NCBI GenBank assembly: GCA_902614975.1
Contig: CACMND010000006.1
Coordinates: forward strand, 1-64,000
Reading direction: 5' to 3'
DNA length: 64,000 nt
Source: an uncultured Pelagibacteraceae bacterium
GTDB taxonomy: Bacteria; Pseudomonadota; Alphaproteobacteria; Pelagibacterales; Pelagibacteraceae
The translations under genes and the position numbers were made by a program. The notes under the pieces are model-generated. The model was not told where the DNA came from. It was given only the letters and a program-made list of their open reading frames with translations, and did no database searches. Position 1 is the stretch's first letter. Each line of letters starts with the position of its first letter. Positions 36,290-45,713 of this stretch are shown here, in pieces.

Positions 36290-37198
36290 TTATTGATTTA
36301 ATTCGCCAGATCTTCCTAGATCAGCAGCTCCTCTTACTCCGCTTGAGTCACCGTGAATATGTTTTAATACTTTTGTATTTACAGTGTCGCTAAATACATA
36401 TTTTTTTAATTTAGGATTTATATTCTCATAAATTTGGTTCATATTTGAAACACCTCCACCTAAAACTATAGCTCCAGGATCAACAATATTTATGACTTGG
36501 GAAAGTCCTCTTGCTAGATAGTCTAGATATTGAGAAATAAATTCTAAAGATTTTTCATCTCCATTATTAGCATTATCTTGTATAATTTTAGCGTCGAGAT
36601 TAATTTTAAACATGTCATAAAAATGTCTTGAGAAACCTGGGCCCGATAAAAAAGTTTCTATACATCCTTTTTTTCCACAATAACAATCATGTCTATTCCA
36701 TTTGTCATTTGAGCCCAATGGCATCTGATTATGGCCCCACTCTCCAGTTATATTATTATGACCATTGATAATTTTATTGTTTATAACTAGACCACCACCA
36801 ACTCCTGTTCCAATTATTACTCCAAAAACAACATCATCATTTTTTCCTGCTCCATCAATTGACTCCGACAATGCAAAACAATTTGCATCATTTTCTAAAA
36901 AAATATTTCGATTTAATCTAAGTTCTAAATCTTTTTTTAATGGTCTATTATTTAACCATGTTGAATTACCACCTTTTATACAGTCGTTTTCAAAAGAAAG
37001 AGCTCCAGGAGAGCCTACACCTACACTACATTTAGATTTATATTTATCCTCTAAATAATTTACTAGTTCACAAACTATATCAAGTGTACCGTTATAATTT
37101 TTTGGGGTTGATTTTCTTATTCTCTCTAACTCATTACCTTTTTTATCTAATATAATGGACTCTGTTTTAGTTCCACCTAAATCAATACCAATATACAT
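36290..37198 (-). CDS. ROK-family sugar kinase
   Basis: A 302-residue kinase with the ROK opening MYIGIDLGGTKTE and no DNA-binding domain, so it is an enzyme rather than a repressor. The zinc site is seen in GHNNITGEWGHN and CYCGKKGCIE, and LENDANCFAL carries the catalytic Asp. Substrates of such kinases are fructose, glucose, N-acetylglucosamine or mannose. I chose the ATG at 37198, as an upstream alternative at 37240 would overlap the aldo/keto reductase gene by 41 bases and add a non-family tail. Confidence 0.87.
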   Translation of the reverse strand: MYIGIDLGGTKTESIILDKKGNELERIRKSTPKNYNGTLDIVCELVNYLEDKYKSKCSVGVGSPGALSFENDCIKGGNSTWLNNRPLKKDLELRLNRNIFLENDANCFALSESIDGAGKNDDVVFGVIIGTGVGGGLVINNKIINGHNNITGEWGHNQMPLGSNDKWNRHDCYCGKKGCIETFLSGPGFSRHFYDMFKINLDAKIIQDNANNGDEKSLEFISQYLDYLARGLSQVINIVDPGAIVLGGGVSNMNQIYENINPKLKKYVFSDTVNTKVLKHIHGDSSGVRGAADLGRSGELNQ

Positions 37199-37199
37199 T

Positions 37200-38228
37200 T
37201 TAATATGAGCTAGACTGCTTCCAGATGTTAATATTACCATCTTTTGCAGTTTTATTAATTATTTTCATTTCAGAGGCTGAAAAATTAAGTTTGTTTAGAC
37301 TTTCCAAATTTTCTTTTAATTGATTTAAACTTCTAACTCCTATCAGAGCAGATGTTACATAATTATTTGATAAAACCCAAGAAATTGCCATTTGAGATAA
37401 AGATTGCCCTCTTTTAATTGCAATCTTATTTAAATCAGAAACAATCTTTAAGTTTTTTTTTGTTATTAATGATTTATCTAAGTATGATGTAATATCACTT
37501 GCTCTTGAAACTTTAGGTATCTTTTTTAAATATTTATCTGATAGCATTCCTTGAGCTAGTGGAGAAAAAGCAATACATCCAATTTTTAGTTTTCTTATTG
37601 TCTTAGTTAAATCTTTTTCAATCCATCTATTTATTAGCGAATATGATGGTTGATGAATAAACAATTTAATATTTCTAGATTTTAAAATTTTGTAAATTTG
37701 ATTTGTTTTTTTGGAGGAATAAGATGAAATGCCAATATATAAAGCTTTTCCTGATTTATAAATACTTTCTAAGGCATCTGCTGTCTCTTCTAAAGGTGTA
37801 TTTGGATCAAATCTATGTGAATAAAATATGTCAAAATAATCAACTTTCATTCTTTTTAAACTTTGATCACAACTTGCGATAATATGTTTTTTTGATCCCC
37901 ATTCTCCATAGGGTCCTTCCCACATATCATAACCAGCTTTGGATGATATAATGAGTTCGTCTCTATATTTTTTTAAATCTTTACTTATTATTTTTCCAAA
38001 ATTAATTTCAGTACTTCCATATGGTGGACCATAATTATTTGCCAAATCAAAATGAGTAATACCTCTATCAAAAGCATAAAATAAGATTTTTTTAATATTT
38101 GAAAGTGGGGTTTTGGCTCCAAAATTATGCCAAAGACCCAAGCTGATTAAAGGTAATTTTACACCGCTGTCACCGCATGTCCTATATAACATATTTGAGT
38201 ATCTATTTTTAGATGCAGAGTATTTCAT
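37200..38228 (-). CDS. Aldo/keto reductase
   Basis: A 342-residue TIM-barrel NADPH reductase. The catalytic tetrad Asp-Tyr-Lys-His is seen in ITHFDLANNYGPP, IISSKAGYDMW and YFDIFYSHRFDP. The layout resembles YghZ (L-glyceraldehyde-3-phosphate reductase) with a similar N-terminal RTCGDSGVKLPLISLGLWHNFG. It could act on a C3 or sugar aldehyde made in this catabolic region. It ends 1 base before the ROK kinase start and lies 24 bases after the SDR gene in the transcription direction. Confidence 0.87.
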   Translation of the reverse strand: MKYSASKNRYSNMLYRTCGDSGVKLPLISLGLWHNFGAKTPLSNIKKILFYAFDRGITHFDLANNYGPPYGSTEINFGKIISKDLKKYRDELIISSKAGYDMWEGPYGEWGSKKHIIASCDQSLKRMKVDYFDIFYSHRFDPNTPLEETADALESIYKSGKALYIGISSYSSKKTNQIYKILKSRNIKLFIHQPSYSLINRWIEKDLTKTIRKLKIGCIAFSPLAQGMLSDKYLKKIPKVSRASDITSYLDKSLITKKNLKIVSDLNKIAIKRGQSLSQMAISWVLSNNYVTSALIGVRSLNQLKENLESLNKLNFSASEMKIINKTAKDGNINIWKQSSSY

Positions 38229-38252
38229 AAAAAAAATATTAAATTAAATACA

Positions 38253-39002
38253 TTAATAAGTAGCTCTTCCCCCACTTAGATCAAATACTGCTGCAGTCGC
38301 AAAAGAGTTTTCTTCACTAGCTAAATAAGTTACTAAAGAGGCCAATTCATTAACTTTTGCAAACTTATTTCTTGGGATCTTTGAAAGCATGTAATTTATA
38401 TGCTCTTCTGTCATTTGATCAAATATTCTTGTTTTTGCAGCCGCTGGTGTTACGCAATTTACTGCTATATTTTTTAATGCTAATTCTTTTCCTAGAGATT
38501 TAGTCAAACCAATAACTCCAGCTTTTGATGTGCTATAAGCTCCAGCATTAGGATTACCTTCTTTTCCAGCAATTGATGCAATATTAACTATTCTTCCATA
38601 ATTATTTTTTTCCAAATAAGGAACAACTGCTTTGCAACAATAGAATACTGCATTTAAGTTTAATTGAATTACTTTTTCCCATTCCTCAATAGGATATTCT
38701 GCAACTGTTTTGTTCATACCAGTTATCCCAGCATTGTTTACAAAGATATCTATTTTATTATGTTCAGTCTCAATATCTTTTAAGCTTTTAGAAATCTCTT
38801 CAAAGTTACACACATTTACAATTTTATAACTTATGTTTTCTGAATTTATTTTTTCAACAGCTTTCTTTGCTTCTTGTTCGTCAATATCCCATATAACAAC
38901 TTTTGCTCCTGATTGAATGAATCTTTCCGCTATTGCAAATCCAAAACCTTGGGCTCCACCTGTTATAACTGCAACTCTGTTACTTAGATCAAACTTTATC
39001 AT
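38253..39002 (-). CDS. Short-chain dehydrogenase/reductase
   Basis: A 249-residue classical SDR. It has the glycine loop TGGAQGFGFAIAE, the NNAG segment and the catalytic Ser/Tyr/Lys in IASIAGKEGNPNAGAYSTSKAG. GGRATY ends the protein, common in SDRs of sugar metabolism. The genomic place between TctABC and the dehydratase/FAH set suggests a 2-keto-3-deoxy-L-fuconate/rhamnonate dehydrogenase-like step, though the family is too broad to confirm. Its 5' end overlaps tctA by 14 bases. Confidence 0.87.
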   Translation of the reverse strand: MIKFDLSNRVAVITGGAQGFGFAIAERFIQSGAKVVIWDIDEQEAKKAVEKINSENISYKIVNVCNFEEISKSLKDIETEHNKIDIFVNNAGITGMNKTVAEYPIEEWEKVIQLNLNAVFYCCKAVVPYLEKNNYGRIVNIASIAGKEGNPNAGAYSTSKAGVIGLTKSLGKELALKNIAVNCVTPAAAKTRIFDQMTEEHINYMLSKIPRNKFAKVNELASLVTYLASEENSFATAAVFDLSGGRATY

Positions 39003-40467
39003 TTTTTTTCTTTCTCTTTATTAATGGAAAACTCAAAGCAATTAAAGATAAAACAAAAAATGTTAAAGCTATAGGTCTTTGAAGGAACATTAACCAGTTT
39101 CCATCGAAAATAACAAGTGATTGTCTTAAAGTACCCTCTACTAATTCACCTAGAATTAAACCTATAATTACAGGTACAACTGAAAATCCATATCTTCTCA
39201 TAAAAAAACCAATAACCCCAAATAATAGCATCAACCAAACATCAATAATTGACTGATTTAAAGAATATGTTCCACAAACAGAAACTGCAAAAATCATCGG
39301 CCATAATAATTTATTCGGAACTAAAGTTATTCTTGCAAATATTTTAGCTCCAAAAAATCCTAATACGAAGAATAAAATATTTGCAATTAGCATTGATCCA
39401 AATATTCCATAAAGAAACTCAGGTTGCTCTCTAAATAAATCTGGACCCGGTCTTACACCATGTATGATTAATCCTGTAAGTATTACTGCTGTAGTCGCAC
39501 TACCAGGAATGCCTAAAGCTAGCGTTGGAACCATAGCTCCTCCAGTAGCAGCATTATTTGCAGCTTCAGCTCCAGCTATTCCTTCAATTGATCCTTTTCC
39601 AAAATCCTCAGGTTTTTTTGACCATCTTTTTGCTTCAGCATATCCTATTAATGATGCAACAGTTCCTCCCTCTGCTGGTAAAACACCAATGAATGATCCT
39701 ATGCCGCTAGATCTAATTATTGTTTTCCAAGTTTTTTTATAATCATCGATTGATGGAAGTTTAACTGCCTTTAAAGCTACTCTATTAAATATTTGATTAA
39801 TTAAAGTAGATTGAGTTAACATTTCACTAATAGCAAACAAACCTACTACTACTGGAATAAAACCAATACCTTCAGTCAATTCATTAATTCCAAATGTAAA
39901 TCTATCTATAGATGTCATAAAATCTTTACCAACAGTTGAAATTAGAATTCCGAAAGCACCAGCAATTAAATTTTTAATAGGACTACCTTCGCCAATTGAT
40001 GCAAGCATGGTTAATCCAAAAATTGCTAGAGCAAAATATTCAGGTTGACCGAATTCGTAAGCTAAATTTGCAAGTAAAGGTGCAAAAAATATAAGAACTA
40101 CAACACTAGCAATTCCACCAATTACGCTTGAAACAGTAGCCATACCTAAAGCTCTACCAGCTTCTCCTTTTTGTGCTAAAGGGTAACCATCTAAACATGT
40201 GGCTGCTGCTGCAGGGGTTCCAGGAGTATTTATTAAAATTGCGGTAATCGCACCTCCATAGGTTCCTGCACAATAAATTGCAGTCAGTAATACAATTGCA
40301 GATAGTGGATCTAGTGTCATAGTAAATGGTAATATTAAAGCACCGCCTGTTGTTGGTCCTAGTCCAGGAAGAACTCCAAGAATTAATCCAAAAATTGTTC
40401 CAAAAAATAAAACAATTAATAATTTATAACTAAATAAAGGAGCAAAGATTAAACCTAAATTTTCCAT
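38989..40467 (-). CDS. tctA: Tripartite tricarboxylate transporter large subunit TctA
   Basis: A 492-residue membrane protein with about twelve hydrophobic segments. The TctA landmarks GVLPGLGPTTGGALILPFT and, in the second half, GVLPAEGGTVASLIGYAEAKRWSK are both present, as are INTPGTPAAAATCLDGYP and GIPGSATTAVILTG. It forms the secondary-transport pathway for a carboxylate captured by TctC. The gene follows tctB by 1 base. Homologues serve citrate, tartrate, sugar acids and aromatic acids, so the cargo is not fixed. Confidence 0.94.
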   Translation of the reverse strand: MENLGLIFAPLFSYKLLIVLFFGTIFGLILGVLPGLGPTTGGALILPFTMTLDPLSAIVLLTAIYCAGTYGGAITAILINTPGTPAAAATCLDGYPLAQKGEAGRALGMATVSSVIGGIASVVVLIFFAPLLANLAYEFGQPEYFALAIFGLTMLASIGEGSPIKNLIAGAFGILISTVGKDFMTSIDRFTFGINELTEGIGFIPVVVGLFAISEMLTQSTLINQIFNRVALKAVKLPSIDDYKKTWKTIIRSSGIGSFIGVLPAEGGTVASLIGYAEAKRWSKKPEDFGKGSIEGIAGAEAANNAATGGAMVPTLALGIPGSATTAVILTGLIIHGVRPGPDLFREQPEFLYGIFGSMLIANILFFVLGFFGAKIFARITLVPNKLLWPMIFAVSVCGTYSLNQSIIDVWLMLLFGVIGFFMRRYGFSVVPVIIGLILGELVEGTLRQSLVIFDGNWLMFLQRPIALTFFVLSLIALSFPLIKRKKKNDKV

Positions 40468-40468
40468 T

Positions 40469-40975
40469 TTATCCGTAATAAAGATTTGTAATAATTCCAG
40501 GTGGAAATCGTAATCCTAAAATTGTTTCAAAAAATACAAAAACAATTAAAGGAAATATAATTGATACCATTATTAAATAGGCAACTCTTCTTTCTCCCCA
40601 AAAGTAAGAAACTATGATTGAAAGTAATGCTATGCCTAAAAAGAAATCTAAAAATTTTGAAACAGTTATAAAAACAACAAATGAAAGCAAAGTGGTGTAA
40701 AATGAATTAGGTAATTTTTTTTCATTTTTCCAGGGATTTTTAAGAGAAATAAAATAAGTTAATAAAGTTAGCGCAATAATTAAAATTAATAGGGCCTTTG
40801 GAAACGTTGCTGGCTGTATACCTCTATTTAATATAGGAGGCACTATGTCAAAAGTAAACGTAAAGTATAATAGAATTGAAGAAATTAATATTATTACACC
40901 TGAAACAATGAATGAACTTTTAAAAAAAAGGGACAAACTTTTGTTTGTCCCTTTTTCGTTATGTACATCATTCAT
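40469..40975 (-). CDS. tctB: Tripartite tricarboxylate transporter small subunit TctB
   Basis: A 168-residue membrane protein with four hydrophobic helices, as usual for TctB. IQPATFPKALLILIIAL is the family's conserved loop between helices 1 and 2. Codons 7-17 lie within a strong hairpin (40925-40956), which is unusual for a coding region. A later, non-ATG start downstream of the hairpin cannot be excluded, since residues 1-20 are hydrophilic and not needed for the first helix. It sits between tctC and tctA. Confidence 0.85.
   Translation of the reverse strand: MNDVHNEKGTNKSLSLFFKSSFIVSGVIILISSILLYFTFTFDIVPPILNRGIQPATFPKALLILIIALTLLTYFISLKNPWKNEKKLPNSFYTTLLSFVVFITVSKFLDFFLGIALLSIIVSYFWGERRVAYLIMVSIIFPLIVFVFFETILGLRFPPGIITNLYYG
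40925..40956 (-). terminator. Terminator-like hairpin inside the 5' end of tctB
   Basis: A perfect 14-bp inverted repeat with a 4-base loop; the core arms are GGGACAAAC and GTTTGTCCC, flanked by A5 and T5. On the minus strand it runs straight into a T-rich tail (CCCTTTTTTTTA), giving the form of an intrinsic terminator. It begins 38 bases after the tctC stop but overlaps tctB codons 7-17, so transcription or translation of tctBA would be attenuated. Confidence 0.75.
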
Positions 40976-40993
40976 TTAAATGTACAAAATTTA

Positions 40994-41968
40994 TTAATTA
41001 ATGTAACCCAATGCTTTGAGTTGAGCTGTCATTTCAGCAAGCATTTCTTCCATTTGCTTGCCCCATTCATCTGCGCCTACAACACTAGATTCATCAAGAC
41101 CAATTTCTGTTAGGAAATTTTTATAGTAGTTGTGGCTCATAGCTTTCATCATTCCAGCTTCTAGTTGTTTAACTCTGTCTGCTGGAGCACCTTTTTTAGT
41201 TACGAAACCTCTAACAGTAGATAAAGAAACAGGTATCCCTAATTCTTTTGCCGTTGGAGAGTCTCCTATTTTAGCCATTCTATTATTTGCTAATACAACT
41301 GAAACACAAAGTTTGCCTTCATTAATTTCAGTTAGGGCCTCACCTAAATTTAAAACTCCTACATCAATATCTCCCTTGATTAGGTTAGTTTTAATTGGCG
41401 CAACACCTTTGTAAGCAACAATAGTTGGATCTTTTAATCCACCTTTTTTAGTAAATGCAATTGCACTAACATCATCAATTCCACCAGTGTGAGTTGTTCC
41501 ATATTTTAGTGATTTTGATTTTTGAGTGCTAATAAATTTCTTAGCATCTTTGATGTCATTATTACAATTAACAACAAATAGTTGAGGATCATCAGTTCCT
41601 CTAGCTAGCGGTTGCATATCGCTTATTTTGACTTTTGTTTTACCTAAAGCCATTGATACTGCGTGACCAGTAGTCCAAGTCAAAGTGTGATTACCATCAG
41701 CAGGAAGTGTCATCATATAGTCCATAGATGCAGCTCCACCACCACCTTTTTTATTAACTAATTGCATGTCTTGTTTTAAAACTCTTCTTGCTCTTAACAA
41801 CATCATTCTAGTAGTAACATCTGTACCACCACCAAAACCAGCATGAGTAATTGCTTGTATTGGATGACCATCTGCTTTTGCAGATGTAATCATAAGTGGA
41901 AGTGCTACAACGAAAAATTCAGTTACTAAAAAAGCAGCAGCTAAAAATAGTTTAAAGCTTTTTTTCAT
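40994..41968 (-). CDS. tctC: Tripartite tricarboxylate transporter binding protein TctC
   Basis: A 324-residue periplasmic protein of the Bug/TctC family. The signal peptide is long (about 32 residues, ending SAKADG). The ligand-site motif GFGGGTDVTTR and the later KGGGGAASMDYMM are family features, followed by THTGGIDDV and the final helical ALGYIN. It captures a carboxylate for the tctBA membrane complex. It lies 69 bases from the divergent pdxA-like gene. Ligand specificity may be a sugar acid, judging by the surrounding enzymes. Confidence 0.9.
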   Translation of the reverse strand: MKKSFKLFLAAAFLVTEFFVVALPLMITSAKADGHPIQAITHAGFGGGTDVTTRMMLLRARRVLKQDMQLVNKKGGGGAASMDYMMTLPADGNHTLTWTTGHAVSMALGKTKVKISDMQPLARGTDDPQLFVVNCNNDIKDAKKFISTQKSKSLKYGTTHTGGIDDVSAIAFTKKGGLKDPTIVAYKGVAPIKTNLIKGDIDVGVLNLGEALTEINEGKLCVSVVLANNRMAKIGDSPTAKELGIPVSLSTVRGFVTKKGAPADRVKQLEAGMMKAMSHNYYKNFLTEIGLDESSVVGADEWGKQMEEMLAEMTAQLKALGYIN

Positions 41969-42037
41969 TATTTCCCTCTTAAGTTAATTTATATTTAAAT
42001 ATTTAATCATAATCTGTTAGAAACAGTAAGAAAAAAG

Positions 42038-43030
42038 ATGACAAATAAGAAAAAAAATATTGCTTTATTGCTTGGAGATCCATCAGGTATTGGACCAGAA
42101 CTTATATCAAAACTTTTGACCCAAAACGAACTATCGAATGCAAACATTACTATAATTGGTGAAAAAAATATTTTAAATGCTGGAGATAAAATTTCAGGAA
42201 ATAATTCAGACCTAGAAATTGTTACTGATTTTGATGAAATAAATTTTGATAAAAAAAGTAAGTATTTTTTAGATATCTCTAAGGGTAAAAACAAAGATTA
42301 TAATTTATCAGAGTGCTCTGCCGAATCTGGAGAAACTGTTTTAAATGCATTAAATTTAGCACTAGAACTTGCGAAAGAGAAAAAAATTGATGCTATTAAT
42401 TTTGGTCCTTTTAATAAGACAAGCTTAAAATTAGGTGGATGTAAATTTGATGACGAATTACATCATATGGCTGATAAATTAAATGTAAAAAGTTTTTTTT
42501 GTGAATTTAATGTAGTAGATAATTTTTGGACTGCACGAGTGACATCTCATATACCTATCAAAGAAGTTCCAGAACATATTAAGAAAGATAAAATAATGAA
42601 GCCAATAAAATTGATTAATGAAGCAATGAAATTAAACGGTATAGAAAATCCAAGAGTTGCGGTTCAAGCTCTTAACCCTCATGCAGAGTTTGGTAATGAA
42701 GAAAAAGATGAGATAATACCAGCAATAGAGGAAGCAAAAAAACTTGGTATTAATGCTGATGGTCCTTTGCCATGTGATACTTCTTTCATTACAGCATTTA
42801 AAAATAAAAATCATGATTGCATTGTTGGAATGTATCATGATGCTCTTCAATCTGGACTAAAGGCTTTTGGATTTGATAGAGGGGTAACAGTTCAAGGTGG
42901 TCTTCCAATTCCAATAACAACACCTGCGCATGGAACTGCGTTTGATATTGCTGGAAAAAATCAGGCAAATTTGGAGCCAACATTGCAATCGTTTAAAATT
43001 GCACTAAGAATGGCTCAAAATTTAAATTAA
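42038..43030 (+). CDS. PdxA family 4-phospho-hydroxyacid dehydrogenase
   Basis: A 330-residue NAD-dependent oxidative decarboxylase of the PdxA family. GDPSGIGPEL is at the N-terminus, metal His residues occur in RVTSHIPIKEVP and MYHDALQSGLKAFGFDRG, and TTPAHGTAFDIAG is the C-terminal signature. Classical PdxA makes a vitamin B6 precursor, but this gene heads an operon with a sugar-acid dehydratase. A PdxA2-like role in four-carbon acid (threonate/erythronate) breakdown is therefore equally possible. The kinase partner of that pathway is not seen nearby. Confidence 0.85.
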   Translation: MTNKKKNIALLLGDPSGIGPELISKLLTQNELSNANITIIGEKNILNAGDKISGNNSDLEIVTDFDEINFDKKSKYFLDISKGKNKDYNLSECSAESGETVLNALNLALELAKEKKIDAINFGPFNKTSLKLGGCKFDDELHHMADKLNVKSFFCEFNVVDNFWTARVTSHIPIKEVPEHIKKDKIMKPIKLINEAMKLNGIENPRVAVQALNPHAEFGNEEKDEIIPAIEEAKKLGINADGPLPCDTSFITAFKNKNHDCIVGMYHDALQSGLKAFGFDRGVTVQGGLPIPITTPAHGTAFDIAGKNQANLEPTLQSFKIALRMAQNLN

Positions 43031-44206
43031 ATGTCTAAAATTAAAGATATAAGAACAAAAGTATATCAATGGAATGGTAAAACAGTTCCTCCACAAAATA
43101 ATTTTTGCACAAATGCATCAGATTTACTTTATGAAAAATCAGATGCCATGGGTTCTTTCAGATTTCATGAATGGTTAATTTGTGAAATTGAAACTGATGA
43201 TGGTCATATTGGAATTGGTAATGCAGCTCTTGCACCTCAGTTAGTAAAAAAAACTATTGATGAGTATCTTAAACCATTAGTTATAGGAGAAGATCCTTTT
43301 GATTACGCTTACATCTGGGAAAAAATGTATAGAAGAACTCATGCATGGGGAAGAAGAGGTTTGGGTATGGTTGCAATATCTGCAATTGATATTGCTATTT
43401 GGGATATATTAGGAAAGTTAACTAACAAACCCGTATTTAAATTGTTAGGGGGTAGAACAAAAGAAAAGATACCTGTTTATGCATCAAAACTTTATAGCCA
43501 ACCTATCAAAGATTTACAAAATGAAGCTGAAAAATATAAAAAACAAGGTTTTAAAATGTTTAAAATGAGATTTGGTTGGGGGCCAAAAGACGGTCCTGAA
43601 GGTATGAGAAAAAACATTGAACTTGTAGAAGCTGTAAGAGAAGTAATCGGGGATAATACTGACTTAATGTTAGAATGTTATATGGGTTGGAACCTAGATT
43701 ATTCTAAAAGAATGATACCTAAATTGGTAAAATTTAATCCAAGATGGTTAGAAGAACCAGTTATTGCTGATGATATTCATGGGTATGCGGAACTGAATAA
43801 TATGAACGCTATACCAATTTCTGGGGGAGAACATGAATTTAATCTATTTGGTTTTAAACAATTGTTAGACCTCAAAGCAGTTAGCTACATTCAATATGAT
43901 AATAATAGAGTTGGTGGATTTACAATCGCTCAGAAAATAAATGCTCTTGCAGAGGCTTATCAAGTTCCAGTAATTCCACATGCAGGTCAAATGCATAACT
44001 ATCATTTAACAATGTCGAATTTTAATTGTCCTATCTCAGAGTTTTTTCCAGTTCATGATGTAGAAATTGGTAACGAACTATTTTATTATATTTTTGAAGG
44101 TGATCCTGCTCCAATAGATGGAATGATAGATCTAGATGATAATGTTCCTGGTCTTGGGCTTAAGATTACAGATAAATATAAATCAGAATTTAAAATTATT
44201 GAGTAA
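43031..44206 (+). CDS. Enolase-superfamily sugar-acid dehydratase, rhamnonate-dehydratase-like
   Basis: A 391-residue mandelate racemase/muconate lactonizing enzyme family protein. The N-terminal capping domain has [21 protein letters not shown]; the barrel has [36 protein letters not shown] and the metal residues in [14 protein letters not shown] and GGEHEF. The His acid/base is in [13 protein letters not shown]. The spacing and HAGQ segment look most like L-rhamnonate dehydratase (RhmD); galactarate or fuconate types are alternatives. It abuts pdxA without a gap. Confidence 0.86.
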   Translation: MSKIKDIRTKVYQWNGKTVPPQNNFCTNASDLLYEKSDAMGSFRFHEWLICEIETDDGHIGIGNAALAPQLVKKTIDEYLKPLVIGEDPFDYAYIWEKMYRRTHAWGRRGLGMVAISAIDIAIWDILGKLTNKPVFKLLGGRTKEKIPVYASKLYSQPIKDLQNEAEKYKKQGFKMFKMRFGWGPKDGPEGMRKNIELVEAVREVIGDNTDLMLECYMGWNLDYSKRMIPKLVKFNPRWLEEPVIADDIHGYAELNNMNAIPISGGEHEFNLFGFKQLLDLKAVSYIQYDNNRVGGFTIAQKINALAEAYQVPVIPHAGQMHNYHLTMSNFNCPISEFFPVHDVEIGNELFYYIFEGDPAPIDGMIDLDDNVPGLGLKITDKYKSEFKIIE

Positions 44207-45121
44207 TTAATAATTTTCTACTTCATTGATACTTGGCATTGAATTTGCAGCCCCTTCTTTAGTTGTAGAAATGCCAGCAACTTTATTAGAAAATTCTAAT
44301 GCATCAACAATTTTTAACGATTTAGCTAATGCCACACTAAAAGCTCCATTAAATGCATCTCCTGCTCCAGTAGTATCTTTTACATCGTCTTTTAATTTAT
44401 GAGCATCTACAAAATGGCTTTCGGTTCCATTTGAAAAATAAACTCCTTTAGAACCTAGAGTTATTAAAATATTTTTTACTCCTTTTTTTAAAAATTCTTT
44501 AGCTGCATTTTCTATTTCAGATTTTGTTTCTATTTTCTTTTCTAAATAAAAACTAGCCTCAGTTTCATTTGGTGTAAAATAGTCTATGTTTTTAAAGTCA
44601 TTCTCAGATATTTTTGAAGCCGGAGCTGGATTTAAAATTGTAATTGATCCAGTATCTTTAGCTTTTTGTAAAGCATAACTAGTAACATCATATGGTGTTT
44701 CTAATTGTGTTAAGAATATATCTGACTTCTCGATTGCTTTTAAATTATTATCTATATCAGAACTATTTAAAGTGCCAGCAGCGCCTGGTATAATGTTTAT
44801 TGCATTATCACCTGTATTAGCATTAATCATAATACCAGCAACACCAGTTGAGTGATTTTTGTCTTTAATAATATAATCGGTATTTACTCCAGAGGATTTA
44901 TATAAATTTAGTGCCATTTCAGCATTATTATCATCACCTATTTTTGTAATAAAACTTATGTTTCCGCCAAGTCTTGCTGCAGCAATTGCTTGGTTAGATC
45001 CTTTTCCACCAGGTCCTATTAAGTGTTTTGTTCCTAAAATAGTTTGACCAACTTCAGGAATTTTTTCACCGATAAAACATAGATCTGCAACAAATACTCC
45101 AAGTACACATATAGATTTCAT
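44207..45121 (-). CDS. rbsK: Ribokinase (PfkB family)
   Basis: A 304-residue PfkB-type kinase. The N-terminal IGPGGKGSNQAIAAARLGG and the ATP-site DTTGAGDAFNGAFSVAL are diagnostic of ribokinase; the catalytic Asp is in this second motif. It phosphorylates ribose or deoxyribose, or a related sugar, at C5. It lies 4 bases downstream of the FucU/RbsD gene in transcription order, as rbsK and rbsD usually pair. The convergent dehydratase gene abuts its end. Confidence 0.92.
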   Translation of the reverse strand: MKSICVLGVFVADLCFIGEKIPEVGQTILGTKHLIGPGGKGSNQAIAAARLGGNISFITKIGDDNNAEMALNLYKSSGVNTDYIIKDKNHSTGVAGIMINANTGDNAINIIPGAAGTLNSSDIDNNLKAIEKSDIFLTQLETPYDVTSYALQKAKDTGSITILNPAPASKISENDFKNIDYFTPNETEASFYLEKKIETKSEIENAAKEFLKKGVKNILITLGSKGVYFSNGTESHFVDAHKLKDDVKDTTGAGDAFNGAFSVALAKSLKIVDALEFSNKVAGISTTKEGAANSMPSINEVENY

Positions 45122-45125
45122 TTAA

Positions 45126-45587
45126 CTAAGACCAGACTTTACCATCAGGAAGAATAACTCCTTTAGTAATAATAAAACATCCAAAAGGTCGGGCATCTGT
45201 AGTGGTTACAATACAATATGCTTTTTTTGCTTCTTCATAAAAATTTTGTCTTGAAATTGATCCAACTTTCCAATGGGGACCAGAATTATTTTTTACTGCT
45301 TCAATAAATTCTTTATGGGTTTCAGTTAGTTCGTCTGGTTTATCATCTACTTCCATTCTAAGTGCAGGTGAGCCCCCTTGTGATACGGTAAAACTATCTA
45401 ATGGAAAAACAGATAAAATTGCATTTGCTGCACTTTTAATGTCTACCCCATCCAATCGAATTACGTTTTTATTCATAGAATTTGCGGGAAAATTAGCATC
45501 AGCAAGAATAATTTTCTCGCCGTGACCCATGGATCTTAAATTAAAAAGTAATTCAGGGCTTAAAACTGGATTAATATTTATTAACAT
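45126..45587 (-). CDS. fucU: FucU/RbsD family sugar mutarotase
   Basis: A 153-residue protein of the RbsD/FucU family, which interconverts ring forms of fucose or ribose. The start LININPVLSPELLFNLRSMGHGEKIILADANFP contains the catalytic His in MGHGE and the ADANFP motif. The C-terminal EAKKAYCIVTTTDARPFGCFIITKGV is closer to FucU. Pairing with ribokinase suggests ribose or fucose; the deoxyhexose enzymes nearby suggest fucose. It is divergent from the DsrE-like gene across the 173-base spacer. Confidence 0.9.
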   Translation of the reverse strand: MLININPVLSPELLFNLRSMGHGEKIILADANFPANSMNKNVIRLDGVDIKSAANAILSVFPLDSFTVSQGGSPALRMEVDDKPDELTETHKEFIEAVKNNSGPHWKVGSISRQNFYEEAKKAYCIVTTTDARPFGCFIITKGVILPDGKVWS

Positions 45588-45713
45588 TTTATAAGTATAT
45601 TATATTCTTTTTAAGATTTCTAACATTACTTGAATTAATTAATTTACATAATTTTTTTTATCAAAAATTCTGAAAATATTTTCTTTGTACTTATTTATTC
45701 ATTGAATTTAAAA

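Noticed and set aside
41991-42002. ATATTTAAATAT palindrome between tctC and the pdxA-like gene
   Set aside because: It is AT-only and easily arises by chance in this composition; no second site supports it.
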